Positions 30,364-41,549 of a stretch of 64,000 bases of DNA are shown here, one piece after another. Both the position numbers and the translations under genes were made by a program. The notes under the pieces were generated by a model. It saw only the letters and a list, made by a program, of their open reading frames with translations, ran no database searches and was not told where the DNA came from. Numbering within the stretch: position 1 is the first letter of the stretch; each line of letters opens with the position of its first letter. Source of the stretch: Cystobacter fuscus DSM 2262 (GTDB lineage Bacteria; Myxococcota; Myxococcia; Myxococcales; Myxococcaceae); NCBI RefSeq assembly GCF_000335475.2, contig NZ_ANAH02000011.1, positions 186,001-250,000 of the forward strand, written 5' to 3'.

Positions 30364-33300
30364 TCAGGAGCCGTGGGAGTGGTTCTCGTGCGGCTTCGAG
30401 TCCTGGTGCGTCCCGCTCAGACTCGCGCGCGCCCGCTGCTCGTAGGCGAACATCCCGTGCTCGTGGGCGAAGTGGATGGCCTCGAGGAACGCCGCGCGCG
30501 CCTCCTTCTCCCGGCCCGCCAGCCGCAGCAATTCGCCCCGGGCGCGATGCAGTTCGGGCAGGTACGAATACTCTTTTATCGTTGCCGCCGCCGCCAGCGC
30601 GTCGCCCACCACGGCCAGTCCTTCCCTCGCCTGTCCCAGTCGCAGGTGGATGGTTGCCATCATCCCCAGGTTGTGGTGCGAGCCCGCGAGGAGGCCGGAG
30701 TGCTCCCACTGCTTCTGGCCCTGCTGCATCAGAGCCAGCCCCTCCTCGGGGCGCCCCAACTCGGACAGGGCCCAGGCCCGTAGCAACGAGGGCCACAGGT
30801 ACCACAGGAGGAAGCGGTGCTCGCGCGCGAGTGGGATGCACTGCTCGGTGAGCGCCAGCGTGGTGCTCGCATCCCAGCGCAACTGGCTGCCGATGGCGCA
30901 GTAGGTGAGCGCGAGGGCCATCGTGTGCGGGTGGCCGATGCGGCTGGCCAGTTCCATCGCCTCGCGAGTGAAGAGCCTGGCCCGGACCTCCTGGCCGGCG
31001 GCGGAGAGCGGAAGCGTGCCATAGGCCAGCACGGCCACGCGCGGGTTCACCCACTGGCGCACGGCGATCTGCCGGTGCCGCTCGAGGTCGAAGTCCATGT
31101 CCGCCCGTGCCTGCTCCACGTGGCTCAGGGATTGGGCGATCTCCCCCCAGACGAAGAAGTTCGTCGCCATCATCCGGTGGCCCATGCAGAGCAGTTCGTG
31201 GTTGTTCTTGCTCTCTCCCAGGCTCACCAGCAGTTTGGCCACCTCGTGCGCGTCGTCAAACCTGCCTCGCGCGGAGTAGTAGGCGAACGAGCCCCAGAAG
31301 CCCAGCTCCAACCGTGGCAGCTCCTCGCCCACCTGGCGGAAGAGCGCCTGCGCCCGCGCGTACGTGCTCTCCACCTCGGTCGACTGGTATCCTTTCACCT
31401 GCACCAGCGGAACGCCCAAGGCGATGAGCAGTTGCAGTTCCTCCTTCGTGAGTTCCGTGGCGTCCGGCAGGCTGCGTAGCAGCTTCAGCGCCTGGGTGAG
31501 GTGGCTCACCGCCTCCTCGTTGGCGGAACGCAGGCTGGCGAGCATGCCGCCCTTCTTCCAATAATGGATGGCGGGTTGGAACTCCTGGGCCTCCTCGTAG
31601 TGGTGGGCCAGCAGCTCGGGCCGCGTCTCCGCCACCCCAGGGAAGTGCTTCTCCAGCACGTGGGCGATCTTCCGGTGATAGTGCCGCCGCGTGCCCCGGG
31701 GCTGGGACTGGCACGCGGCCTCCTGGATGAGGGCGTGACGGAACTGGTAGGTGGGCTCGGCGTTGTCGGTCTGGACCTGGAGCAGCCCGGCGGACACCAG
31801 TCCCATCAAGTCCCGGCGCAGCGCGGGCTCGCTCTGGCCCGTGAGGATGACGAGCAGCGCCTGGGAGAAGGTTCGCCCCACCAGTGCACACAACTGCGCG
31901 AGCTGTTTCTGCCGCCTGGGCAGCGAGTCCAGCCGCGCCAGCAGCAACTCCTGGAGCGTCACGGGGATGGAGGCCGATGCTCCGCCCTCCAGGAGCACGC
32001 GTGTCATCTCCTCCACGAAGAGCGGAACGCCGTCCGTTCGGGCCACCAGTTGCCGCATCGCCTCCTCCGGCAGCGACTGGCCGCGCGTCACCTCCTTCAC
32101 CAGTTGCTCGGTACTGGCCGCGGGCAGCCTCTCCAGCGAGATGGACTCGAAGCCCGGGCCTTGGGTCCACGGTGGGTGGAACTCCGGGCGCGCGCTGAGG
32201 ACGAAGAGGATGCGCGCCCGCTCCACCTTTTCCCGCATGTAGTCGAGCATTTGCAGCGAGGAGGGATCCGCCCAGTGCAGGTCCTCCACCACCACCAGAA
32301 CCGGCTGCTCCCCGGCGTTCCACATGAGCAGCGATGTCAGCCCCTCCAGCGTCTCTTCCTTCTGCCGCTGCGGGGTGAGGCGCAGGTGCGGCGAGTCCTC
32401 GGCCACTGGCAGCGACATCAGCGCGGCCAGCAGCCGCACCTGGAGGGGCGACAAGCCCCGTTGCTGGAATTGCGTCTCCACCACGCGCAGGTTCTCCTGG
32501 CGCGAGCGCTCCGGGCGAAGCCAGTTGCGCTGCAACACCTCGATGACGGGGTGCAGCGCGCTGGTGCTGTACTGGCTCCAACACTGGAGCCGCAGCAGCA
32601 TGGGCCGCTCCGGTGACACCCGCTCGATCAGCTCCTGGATGAGGCGGGATTTGCCGATGCCGGCCTCGCCAGACAGCAGCAGATAGCTCCCCTGCCGCTC
32701 ACGGGCGCGCCGCCACGCGTCGAGCAGGCGACCCAGCTCCCGCTCGCGGCCCACCAGCGGGGTCAATGTCCCGCCCCCCTTGAGCGCCCGCTCGAAGCGG
32801 ATGATGGCCTCGCGCGAGCGCAGCACGCGGTGCACGGCCAGCGCGCGCCTGCCGTCGAACGTCCTCGAGCCGAGCGGCTCCGTGTCGAAGGCACGCCGCA
32901 CGAGGTTGTGCGTGTTGGGGCCGATCACCACTTCGTCCGGCCCGGCCTGCCGCGCCAGCCACGCCACCACCCGGGGCGCCTCCCCCTGCATGGTGGGGGT
33001 GCGCCCGCGCAACTCGGGGAGGATGTCGTCCAGCACCACCATGTCCGTGTAGATGCCCACCCGCGCCGACAGCACCGCGTGACTTCCCGGCGGCACCTTC
33101 CCCTGGAGGACTTCTCGCACGGCGGCGGGCAGCGCCAGGCCCGCGAGCACCGCGCGCTCCGAGTCCCCCTCGCGTGCCACCGGGTAGCCGAAACAGGCCA
33201 GTGCCTCGTCCCCCATGCACAGGTGGACGAAGCCTCCGTGGCGCTGCATCACCTTCGACGCACACTGGTGGAAGGTGGCCTCCAGCTCGCTGAAGTCCTC

Positions 33301-34380
33301 TGGATCCATTTCCTCCGCCAGTGCGGACAGCCCCTCCATCCGGCACGACACCAGCGTCACCTGGCGTCGCTGAGGCGCCACGGACAGAGGGGCCTCGCGT
33401 CCCGGCCGGAGCTGCTCTCCCAGTTCGCGCAGCTCCTCGCTCAGCTCCTCGGCCGACAACAGCCGTTGCGAGGGCTCCTTGGCCAGCACCAGGGACAGGA
33501 GCGATTCCAGCTCCCCACGCAGCTCGGGGTGGCGCGCGCGCAGTGGCGGCACCGGCTCCGGCGACAGCACCTGCGCGCGTAGCTCCTCCATGTTCATGGA
33601 GGGGTAGGGCAGCTCTCCGGTGAGCAACTCATACAAGAGGATGCCCGCGGCCCAGAGGTCGGTGCGCTCGTCCACCGTCCGCGCGCGCCATTGCTCCGGC
33701 GCCATGTAGGCGGGAGTCCCGGCGGTGGGCAGGTGCGGCAGCGCCGAGGGTCCTCCCGTCAACCATGCCAGTCCAAAGTCGAGCAATTTCACCGTGCCCT
33801 GTCGGGTGATGAAGACATTGCTCGGCTTGAGGTCGCGGTGGACGATGTGATGTTGGTGCGCGTGCGCCAGCCCGGCCGCCACCCCGCGCATGATGTCCAG
33901 CGCGCGCCACGGTGCGAGCCGCTTCTCGCGTTGCAGCACCGCCGCGAGCGACTCGCCCTCCAGACACTCCATGACGAGCACGGGCACCAGAGGCCTGCCC
34001 GGTCCCTCCGCCCACTCGGAGATGTCGAAGATGCGGACGATGTTCTCGTGGTCCAGTTGGGCAATGGCCCGTGCCTCCCGCAACGCCATGCCCGCCAGCT
34101 CCTCGCGGGGGAAGAGGAGCTTGAGCGCCACCACGCGCTGTAATTCCTCGTCCCGGGCGCGGAAGACCTGACCCATGGCGCCCTCTCCCAGGCGCTGGAG
34201 GATCTCGAAGCGGCGTCCGTCCAAGCCTCCCAGGTGCTCTCCGGGCACCAGACGGCGGAACGCGTGCTTCGGGGAGGAGTCAGCCACCTCTTTCAGGAGC
34301 GAGTCCCCGAAATCCGAGTCCTCGAATGACTCACGGGAGGGTTGTTGGTCGCCCTGCTCGTCGTCGCCACTCTTCCCCAT
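30364..34380 (-). CDS. Hybrid Ser/Thr kinase, cyclase-homology domain, AAA ATPase and TPRs
   Basis: A 1338-residue protein from the ATG at 34380. Kinase domain residues ~55-325: GEGAMGQVF, VALKLLF (K87), HRDLKPSN (D183), DFGLAW (D201) and MAPEQWRA. Residues ~338-520 resemble a class III nucleotide cyclase (VTLVSCRMEGLSALAEEMDP, LCMGDEALACFGYP). The first metal Asp is replaced (SCRMEG, R347) while the second is kept (D391), so catalysis is unlikely. An AAA ATPase follows (LLLSGEAGIGKSRLIQELIE, VVVEDLHWADPSSL), then TPR-like repeats to the end. The layout is typical of myxobacterial signalling. It is divergent from the gene at 34720 across a 339-base gap. The target is unknown. The 30144-30363 gap holds no gene I can see. 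Confidence 0.85.
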   Translation of the reverse strand: MGKSGDDEQGDQQPSRESFEDSDFGDSLLKEVADSSPKHAFRRLVPGEHLGGLDGRRFEILQRLGEGAMGQVFRARDEELQRVVALKLLFPREELAGMALREARAIAQLDHENIVRIFDISEWAEGPGRPLVPVLVMECLEGESLAAVLQREKRLAPWRALDIMRGVAAGLAHAHQHHIVHRDLKPSNVFITRQGTVKLLDFGLAWLTGGPSALPHLPTAGTPAYMAPEQWRARTVDERTDLWAAGILLYELLTGELPYPSMNMEELRAQVLSPEPVPPLRARHPELRGELESLLSLVLAKEPSQRLLSAEELSEELRELGEQLRPGREAPLSVAPQRRQVTLVSCRMEGLSALAEEMDPEDFSELEATFHQCASKVMQRHGGFVHLCMGDEALACFGYPVAREGDSERAVLAGLALPAAVREVLQGKVPPGSHAVLSARVGIYTDMVVLDDILPELRGRTPTMQGEAPRVVAWLARQAGPDEVVIGPNTHNLVRRAFDTEPLGSRTFDGRRALAVHRVLRSREAIIRFERALKGGGTLTPLVGRERELGRLLDAWRRARERQGSYLLLSGEAGIGKSRLIQELIERVSPERPMLLRLQCWSQYSTSALHPVIEVLQRNWLRPERSRQENLRVVETQFQQRGLSPLQVRLLAALMSLPVAEDSPHLRLTPQRQKEETLEGLTSLLMWNAGEQPVLVVVEDLHWADPSSLQMLDYMREKVERARILFVLSARPEFHPPWTQGPGFESISLERLPAASTEQLVKEVTRGQSLPEEAMRQLVARTDGVPLFVEEMTRVLLEGGASASIPVTLQELLLARLDSLPRRQKQLAQLCALVGRTFSQALLVILTGQSEPALRRDLMGLVSAGLLQVQTDNAEPTYQFRHALIQEAACQSQPRGTRRHYHRKIAHVLEKHFPGVAETRPELLAHHYEEAQEFQPAIHYWKKGGMLASLRSANEEAVSHLTQALKLLRSLPDATELTKEELQLLIALGVPLVQVKGYQSTEVESTYARAQALFRQVGEELPRLELGFWGSFAYYSARGRFDDAHEVAKLLVSLGESKNNHELLCMGHRMMATNFFVWGEIAQSLSHVEQARADMDFDLERHRQIAVRQWVNPRVAVLAYGTLPLSAAGQEVRARLFTREAMELASRIGHPHTMALALTYCAIGSQLRWDASTTLALTEQCIPLAREHRFLLWYLWPSLLRAWALSELGRPEEGLALMQQGQKQWEHSGLLAGSHHNLGMMATIHLRLGQAREGLAVVGDALAAAATIKEYSYLPELHRARGELLRLAGREKEARAAFLEAIHFAHEHGMFAYEQRARASLSGTHQDSKPHENHSHGS

Positions 34381-34522
34381 GGTTGGACCCCCGTGAGCTG
34401 TCCTGGAAAATGTAGGAGCCCCTCGGGGTACGGGCAATGAACCCTCCTCCATGGCGCCAGCGGCCGGCCCACCGCGAGCCTGGACTCTTGGAACGGGTTC
34501 TTCGCGTCGGCGTGGCGGCGGC

Positions 34523-34572
34523 CGAGCCCTCGAATCAGTGGCGAGCGGTGTACTTCCATGCCCACCAGATGA
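34523..34572. repeat. 50-bp direct repeat, left copy (relic of a DoxX 3' end)
   Basis: Positions 34523-34572 match 35490-35539 with only 3 mismatches; the last 31 bases are identical. Read minus, both encode PLIWWAWKYTARH or PFIWWAWKYTARH and stop, the end of the DoxX protein. The left copy has only about 20 protein-like codons, so it is a relic. The two copies flank the membrane-protein gene at 34720. The rest of 34381-34719 is the divergent promoter region. Confidence 0.6.
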
Positions 34573-34719
34573 AAGGAATCGCTTCCCTGGCCGGGGGGAA
34601 CCGTCTCCAGAGCGAGATGGGGCTCTCTTGACTCGACAGGATACATGAAGAGACTTGACTTGAATGGTCAAATCGAGTCCCGTGTGGGCGTGGGTCGCGC
34701 GGTCACGAGGGGACGCCGG

Positions 34720-35508
34720 ATGACGGATGAGAAGAGTGGAACGGGGGGCACGCGGAGGCTGTTCCAGCTTGGCGAGAACTACGGCGAGGTCGGGCCGGGA
34801 CTCGGCTGCCTCTACGAGGCATGGCGGGTGGACAAGGGTCGGCCCGCCCTGATGTTGAGGCCCGGGGATGGCGTGGAGTGGCAGCCCGAGGGTCCCTGGC
34901 GGGTGTGTATCTCCTGCGATCCGAAGGAGGACTCGGTGACGCTGGAAGTGAAGCAGGCGCCCGCCGCGGCTCAGTTGATGGAATTGGCGAACCTCCTCGT
35001 CCTGATGACCGCGGCGGTCGGACGCGTGGAGGACAATGCCCAGGTGCAAGCCCATCTCGCGCGAGGGCCGGTCACTCTTGCCGGGCCGTGGAGTTCACGA
35101 GCGCGCTGGTCCTGGAGTGTGCCGGCGCTCGCGAGCGTGGCGGTGTTCGCGCTGGGTCTGGGCGTGGGGCTGTCCATCGCGAGAGAGTCTCCCCTCCCGA
35201 ATGAGACCGTTGCCGGCATGGCGTCGAAGACAGTCACCCTGACGAACGCGCCTTATGTCATCGCCTCGAGTGGGTCCGATGCGGGCATCATCGCCTACCC
35301 CATGCCAGCGGGCCCCTTCGCGAATCAGGAGCCGACTCCCTGCAAGGCTCAACGGGGTGAAGTGGCCATCAATGGTGGGTGCTGGATTGAAGTCGCCCAG
35401 CGTCCTCCTTGCCTGGCGGACACCCATGCCGAGTATCAGGGCAGGTGCTACCTGCCCGTCGCGAAGCGTGCCCGCCTACCGCAATCCGTCGAGCCCTCGG
35501 GTCAGTGA
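34720..35508 (+). CDS. Single-pass membrane protein, neighbour of the Ser/Thr kinase
   Basis: A 262-residue protein from the ATG at 34720, with GAGGGGAC as ribosome site; an in-frame ATG at 34645 is the alternative. The cytoplasmic N-terminal ~125 residues (FQLGENYGEVGPGLGCLYEA, ALMLRPGDGVEW) precede one membrane segment (ALASVAVFALGLGVGLSIAR). An outer part follows with paired cysteines: CKAQRGEVAINGGCWIEV, then RPPCLADTHAEYQGRCYLPV. The last motif recurs in myxobacterial proteins encoded beside Ser/Thr kinases, from memory, so it may be a sensor or substrate of the divergent kinase. Its end overlaps the convergent DoxX gene by 7 bases. No known enzyme domain. Confidence 0.6.
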   Translation: MTDEKSGTGGTRRLFQLGENYGEVGPGLGCLYEAWRVDKGRPALMLRPGDGVEWQPEGPWRVCISCDPKEDSVTLEVKQAPAAAQLMELANLLVLMTAAVGRVEDNAQVQAHLARGPVTLAGPWSSRARWSWSVPALASVAVFALGLGVGLSIARESPLPNETVAGMASKTVTLTNAPYVIASSGSDAGIIAYPMPAGPFANQEPTPCKAQRGEVAINGGCWIEVAQRPPCLADTHAEYQGRCYLPVAKRARLPQSVEPSGQ

Positions 35509-35539
35509 CGAGCGGTGTACTTCCATGCCCACCAGATGA
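35490..35539. repeat. 50-bp direct repeat, right copy (inside the DoxX 3' end)
   Basis: Partner of 34523-34572, with 3 mismatches over 50 bases. It covers the convergent stop codons of the membrane-protein gene (plus) and the DoxX gene (minus). It is the intact source copy; the left one is a relic. Confidence 0.6.
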
Positions 35540-35861
35540 GGGGAAGCTGCAAGGGCAGGCGGACGAGGGCCACCCACAGGTGGGGATTGCCCTGGCGGTG
35601 GTAATCGATCGCCATCTGGATGTTGGCGGGGAAGACGGCGATGAGTAGCGCGATGATTCCCCAGGCGGCGTAGGGCCGGGTGACGGTGGGGATGAGCAAC
35701 AGGCCCAGTCCAATCTCGAAGACGCCGCTGATCAGTACCATCGCCCGGTGATAGGGGATGTAGGGGGGCATGAGCCGCACATACGGGTCCGGATGGACGA
35801 AGTGGTTGATGCCGGCACCGATGTACAGCAATGCCATCAGGTACAAGAAGATGCGGGTCAT
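35502..35861 (-). CDS. DoxX-like four-helix membrane protein
   Basis: A 119-residue protein with about four membrane helices: MTRIFLYLMALLYIGAGINH, VLISGVFEIGLGLLLIPT, AAWGIIALLIAVFPANIQMA, and LPLQLPLIWWAWKYT. The opening GAGINHF and the NIQMAID segment are as in DoxX/MauE-type membrane proteins. DoxX relatives accompany respiratory or redox-stress proteins; the exact function here is open. It lies 91 bases upstream of the C-terminal end of the NtrC-type gene on the same strand. A good start is the ATG at 35861, with a GGAACCTC leader. Confidence 0.7.
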   Translation of the reverse strand: MTRIFLYLMALLYIGAGINHFVHPDPYVRLMPPYIPYHRAMVLISGVFEIGLGLLLIPTVTRPYAAWGIIALLIAVFPANIQMAIDYHRQGNPHLWVALVRLPLQLPLIWWAWKYTARH

Positions 35862-35952
35862 GAGGTTCCAGGGTTTGGTTCGTGCGCCCAGAGGGCGAAG
35901 GGAACTCCATCTTTTCGGAGCAGGTAACCCAGACAGCCATCACCCCCGTGGG

Positions 35953-37349
<1,397 letters not shown>

Positions 37350-37353
<4 letters not shown>

Positions 37354-38813
37354 GTCCCCGCCTCCTGTGCGTCCCTCCCTCCCGGTGGGAGGAAGATGGA
37401 AAAGCAACTACCGCGTCCGGGCTCGCTGCTCACTGAAATCCACCCCCCATGGTCCCGGATGAGTCCATAGGAGACAGACAGGCCGAGCCCCGTTCCCTCG
37501 CCCACGTCCTTGGTGGTGAAGAAGGGCTCGAAGACGTGGGGCAGCACCTCGGGGGCGATGCCCTCGCCCTCGTCCCGCACGTCCAGCCGCACCCACTCGG
37601 CCTCGGGCCCTCCCAGGTCCGCCGGGGGCAGGGCGCGCTCCCGCCCGAGCCGCACCCGGAGCACTCCCCCCTGCTTCATCGCCTGCATGCCATTGACGAT
37701 GAGGTTGGTGAGGGCCTGTTGGAGCTGCCCCGCGTCCACCTCCAGCATCAGCGGGCCCGCGGCTTCCTGGTCCAGCGTGACGTGGCGCCGCGCCGCGAGC
37801 GGTCGCAGGAGCGCGAGCGTGCGCTCCACGAGCTGGGTCAGGTCCTCCGGGGCGCGCTGGGGCGTGCGCCGCCGGGCGAAGTCCAGGAGCTGGCGGATGA
37901 TGCCCGTCATGTGCTGCACCTGCTGGGAGATGATGCGGGCGTATTCGGGCACCTCCTCGCCCTCGGCCTCGCCCGAGGCGATCATCTTCGCGCGGCCGAG
38001 CACCACGTTGAGCGGCGTGCCCAGCTCGTGCGCCACGCCCGAGGCGAGCTTGCCCACGGTGGCCAGCCGGTCCGAGTGCCGCAGGTGCTCGAGCGTGGCC
38101 ACGCGCGCCGCCGTCTCCGCCTCCACCTGCGCGCGCGCGGACGACAGCTCGTGGGCCATCTGGTTCATCGCGTTCGCCAGCGTGGCCAGCTCGTCCTCCT
38201 GGCGCAGGTGCACCCGGGCCTCCAGGTCTCCCTGTCCCACGCGGTGGGCGAGCCCCACCAGTTGCTCCACCGGCTGGCCCACCAGCCGCCGTCCCATGGC
38301 CATGGCCACCACCAGGAAGGCGAGGGTGATGGCGCCCGTCGCTACCGCGGTGCTCACCACCGTCTGCCGCACCCGCAGGCGCTGCTCCATCAGGGGCTCG
38401 ATGATCTGGATGGCGCCCAGCCGCCCGTTGACGGTGACGGGGGTGAAGGAGAGCAACCACCCCGGCGGCCGGGTAGGGTCCGTGAAGGACGTGTCCTGTC
38501 CGGCGAGCAGCGCCCTCCATTGCTCGACGGGGAGTGATCTTCCCTCGCGCGAGTCCAACCACAGCCAGCTCACCCGCACCTGCTCCTGGAAGAGGTTGGC
38601 GTCCGAGAGCAGGGTGAGCGCCGCCTGCTGGCCCTCCATCTGCCAGGACCGGACGAAGGAGCCTCCCAGCGTGTGGCCGAGCAGGCGGTGGTCATGCTGC
38701 ATGTCCAGCTCGGAGCGAGCCAGCTCCCTGCGCACCTGGATGGTCTGCAGCCCGGCGATGACGGCGAAGGCGAGCAGCACGAGGGCGAGGACGATCTTCC
38801 GGGCGAGCTTCAT
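37350..38813 (-). CDS. Membrane-bound sensor histidine kinase
   Basis: A 487-residue protein. Membrane segment 1 (IVLALVLLAFAVIAGL, ~7-22) and segment 2 (~153-172, VSTAVATGAITLAFLVVAMA) enclose a periplasmic sensor of about 130 residues. A HAMP follows (~173-225, VGQPVEQLVGLAHRVGQGDL). DHp: GKLASGVAHELGTPLNVV with H262. HATPase: NLIVNGMQAMK, RDEGEGIAPEVLPHVFEPFF, GTGLGLSVSYGLIRDHGG. This is a NtrB/AtoS-like organisation. It is translationally coupled to the downstream NtrC-type regulator, forming one two-component system. The periplasmic signal is unknown. It is divergent from the response-regulator/cytochrome genes across 222 bases, a possible shared control region. Confidence 0.9.
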
Positions 38814-39035
38814 GGTGTGGTTCCGGGGTCTGGCATACCCCCCGGGACTTCTTCAAGAAACGCACCCGGCTCCCCGTCTCCCCGGGCCGTCCCGCGCGAG
38901 GCGGAATGCCCCGATGGGGCAGGCTGCCCCCGCGAAGCGCGCCCTCCGGGCCTCGCGTCCCCTCCGAGGCGCGCACTGGCACACGGCATGCTCCTGTAAG
39001 GGGCGGAGTGCTCTTTGCTCCCAGGGACGTGCGTC

Positions 39036-39458
39036 ATGATGCCTTCCGAACCCCATCCGCTCCGCATCCTCCTGGCGGAGGACGATGAGGAGATGCGTTC
39101 GCTGCTGACGTTGACGCTGGTGCGGGCCGGCTTCGCGGTGGTGGCGCTGGAGGACGGCTACGAGCTGGCCGACTACGTGTCGCTGACGCGGGTGTGTGGG
39201 GGGCCTCTGTCGCCGCCGGATCTCATCCTCTCGGACATCCAGATGCCGGGGCGCACCGGGCTGGAGGTGCTCGCCCAGACCCAGGCGGCGGGGCTCGCCT
39301 GCCCCGTCATCCTCCTGTCGTCCTTCGCGGACGAGGAGACGCGCGAGGAGGCCAGACGGTTGGGGGTGCGAGCGTTCCTGGACAAGCCGGTGGACCTGGA
39401 GGTGCTGCGGGACACCGTGCGGGAAGCGGCTGGAGCGCCTGGCGCGTCGTTGCGCTAA
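39036..39458 (+). CDS. Single-domain response regulator
   Basis: A 140-residue receiver from the ATG at 39036, preceded by AGGGACGTG; an upstream ATG is also in frame. Receiver motifs are LRILLAEDDEEM (acidic pair), phosphoacceptor D67 in LILSDIQMPG, VILLSSFADEE (Ser at the T position), and FLDKPVDLEVL (Lys). There is no output domain, so it works as a phosphoryl relay or binds a partner. The gene lies 15 bases upstream of the eight-heme cytochrome and is divergent from the histidine kinase, so it may be served by that kinase. Confidence 0.8.
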   Translation: MMPSEPHPLRILLAEDDEEMRSLLTLTLVRAGFAVVALEDGYELADYVSLTRVCGGPLSPPDLILSDIQMPGRTGLEVLAQTQAAGLACPVILLSSFADEETREEARRLGVRAFLDKPVDLEVLRDTVREAAGAPGASLR

Positions 39459-39473
39459 CCTCCGCCGCCGCGC

Positions 39474-41549
39474 ATGTCCCGCTCCCGTCCACTCCTCGTC
39501 GCGTTCGTCTCGCTGCTCGTGTTGGCCGCCGGAGCCGCCGTCTGGCGCACCTCGGCGTCCACCCCTCCGCCGCCCCCGGCGGTGGCTGTCCCGAGTGCTC
39601 CACCCGCGGTGGCTCCCGCGGCCGTGAAGCCGGCCGAGGCGATGGCCCAGGTGCCCGCCCGGTTGTCCTCGCCCGCGGCGGGCTACGTGGGCGCGGAGAA
39701 GTGTGGCGAGTGCCATGACACCGAGCACGAGGCATGGAGCAAGGACTGGCATGCGCGGGCGCTCTCGCCGGCCGAGCCCCGCTTCGTGGTGGGCGACTTC
39801 GCCAACACCCACTACAAGGGCGAGTCCAGCGAGGCGTGGATGACGCGGCGCGACTCGCACTCCTTCATGCGCACGCGCGGGCCCACGGGCGTGCTCGCCG
39901 ACTACCCGGTGGACTGGGTGATGGGCGGCAAGCACATGCAGGACCCCGTCACCCAGATGCCGGATGGCCGCTGGCAGGTGCTGCCCATCTACTTCCACGT
40001 CACCGGCCACGGCGAGTGGGTGGACTACTCCGAGGCCAAGCAGGGTGCCCTGCCGCCGGACCACCCCTTCTTCTGGTCCAACTGGCAGCGCAATGCCCAG
40101 CACTCGTGCCTGGACTGCCACGTCACCGGGCTCGACACGCGTTATGACCGCGCGACCCATCGCTGGAGCACGGGCTTCGCGGACGCGGGCGTGGCGTGCG
40201 AGAGCTGTCATGGCCCGGGCGCGCGCCACGTGGAGACGCAGCTCGCCCGGGACATCGTCCAGCCGGAGAAGCTCCCGCCGGAGAAGGGTCTGGCCCTGTG
40301 TGCCCAGTGCCATGGCCCCCACCGCACGCTCTTCCCGTCGCTGGACGCCGCGCACCATTTCAAGCCGGGCGAGCGCTACGAGGACAGCTACCAGCCCATG
40401 GTGTTGCTGCTGGGCGAGACTCGCTCCGGCGACTTCTTCGACGATGGGCGTCCGAAGACCTCCAGCTTCGAGTACCAGGCCCTCATCCAGTCGCGCTGCT
40501 ACCTGAAGGGAGGCGCCACGTGCCTCACCTGCCACGACGCGCCCCACGACGGGCACGTGAATGAGCTCAAGCAGCCCAAGCACCCCGCGAAGGCGGTGAC
40601 GGTGGGCTCGGCGACCTGCCAGGGCTGCCACGCGAAGGAGTTCTCCGAGGGCTCGCGGCACACCCACCACACCGCCTCGGCCGAGGCGCCGGACTGCGTC
40701 GCCTGCCACATGCCGCCCACCATCTCCGGCGTGCTGGACACGTTCGCGGACCACGCCATCGACGTGCCGGTGCCGCGCAACACGGTGAAGCATGGCATCC
40801 CCAACGGGTGCAATGCGTGTCATGCGCATGCCAAGGCCACGCCCGAGGCGATGGACGAGGCGCTGGCGAAGTGGTGGCCCCAGGCGAAGACGCGGCAGGC
40901 CCGGCGCATGCGCCTGGCGGATGCCCTGGCGGTGAAGACCGCGGCGGACAGCCGCCCGTTCCTGGAAGGCGTGCTGGCGGACACGAAGGAGGCGCCCTCC
41001 CTGCGCGGCGTGGCGGCGCAACTGCTCGCCCAGCGCTTCCGCCAGGACGCGCTCCCCGCGCTGAAGGCGGCGCTCGCCACCGCCCGGGACTCGGGCCTGC
41101 GCTCGGACCTCGCCGCGGCGCTGGCCGCCACGGGCTCGCGTGACGCGCTCGACCTGCTCACCCCGCTGCTCGAGGACAAGTCGCTCTGGGTGCGCCAGTC
41201 CGCCGCGCTGCCGCTCGCCGGGGCGGGGGATGCGCGCGGGCTCGAGACGCTGGAAAAGCTGGCCCACACGCCCGCCTCGGAGGGGCTGCCGATGCCGCAC
41301 GTGTTGCTCGGCCAACTCGCGCTGCGCCAGGGCGACATGGTCAAGGCCACCACCGAGTTGGAGCGCTCCCTGGACCTGCAGCCGTACAACGCCGGCGTGC
41401 TGGTGATCCTGGCCGATGTCTACGCCCGCCAGGGGGACATCCCCCGGGCCCGCGAGCGATTGGAGGAAGCCCTGCGGTTCGATCCGCGCAACAAGGCGGC
41501 GCGGCAGCGGCTGAGCATGTTGCAACGGGGGCCGGGCCCGCGCCGCTGA
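39474..41549 (+). CDS. Octaheme cytochrome c with HEAT and TPR repeats
   Basis: A 691-residue exported protein. An N-terminal signal/anchor (PLLVAFVSLLVLAAGAAVW) and a proline-rich linker precede eight CxxCH heme sites: CGECH (77-81), CLDCH, CESCH, CAQCH, CLTCH, CQGCH, CVACH and CNACH, with extra His such as HHTASAEAPDCVACH as possible sixth ligands. The heme part (to ~450) resembles cytochrome c554-like multiheme proteins. After it come HEAT-like repeats (LRSDLAAALAATGSRDALDL) and a TPR pair (ALRQGDMVKATTELERSLDL) that would bind partners. It should carry electrons in the periplasm or outer membrane. The redox partner is unknown. It is adjacent to a receiver protein and a two-component system. 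Confidence 0.85.
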   Translation: MSRSRPLLVAFVSLLVLAAGAAVWRTSASTPPPPPAVAVPSAPPAVAPAAVKPAEAMAQVPARLSSPAAGYVGAEKCGECHDTEHEAWSKDWHARALSPAEPRFVVGDFANTHYKGESSEAWMTRRDSHSFMRTRGPTGVLADYPVDWVMGGKHMQDPVTQMPDGRWQVLPIYFHVTGHGEWVDYSEAKQGALPPDHPFFWSNWQRNAQHSCLDCHVTGLDTRYDRATHRWSTGFADAGVACESCHGPGARHVETQLARDIVQPEKLPPEKGLALCAQCHGPHRTLFPSLDAAHHFKPGERYEDSYQPMVLLLGETRSGDFFDDGRPKTSSFEYQALIQSRCYLKGGATCLTCHDAPHDGHVNELKQPKHPAKAVTVGSATCQGCHAKEFSEGSRHTHHTASAEAPDCVACHMPPTISGVLDTFADHAIDVPVPRNTVKHGIPNGCNACHAHAKATPEAMDEALAKWWPQAKTRQARRMRLADALAVKTAADSRPFLEGVLADTKEAPSLRGVAAQLLAQRFRQDALPALKAALATARDSGLRSDLAAALAATGSRDALDLLTPLLEDKSLWVRQSAALPLAGAGDARGLETLEKLAHTPASEGLPMPHVLLGQLALRQGDMVKATTELERSLDLQPYNAGVLVILADVYARQGDIPRARERLEEALRFDPRNKAARQRLSMLQRGPGPRR

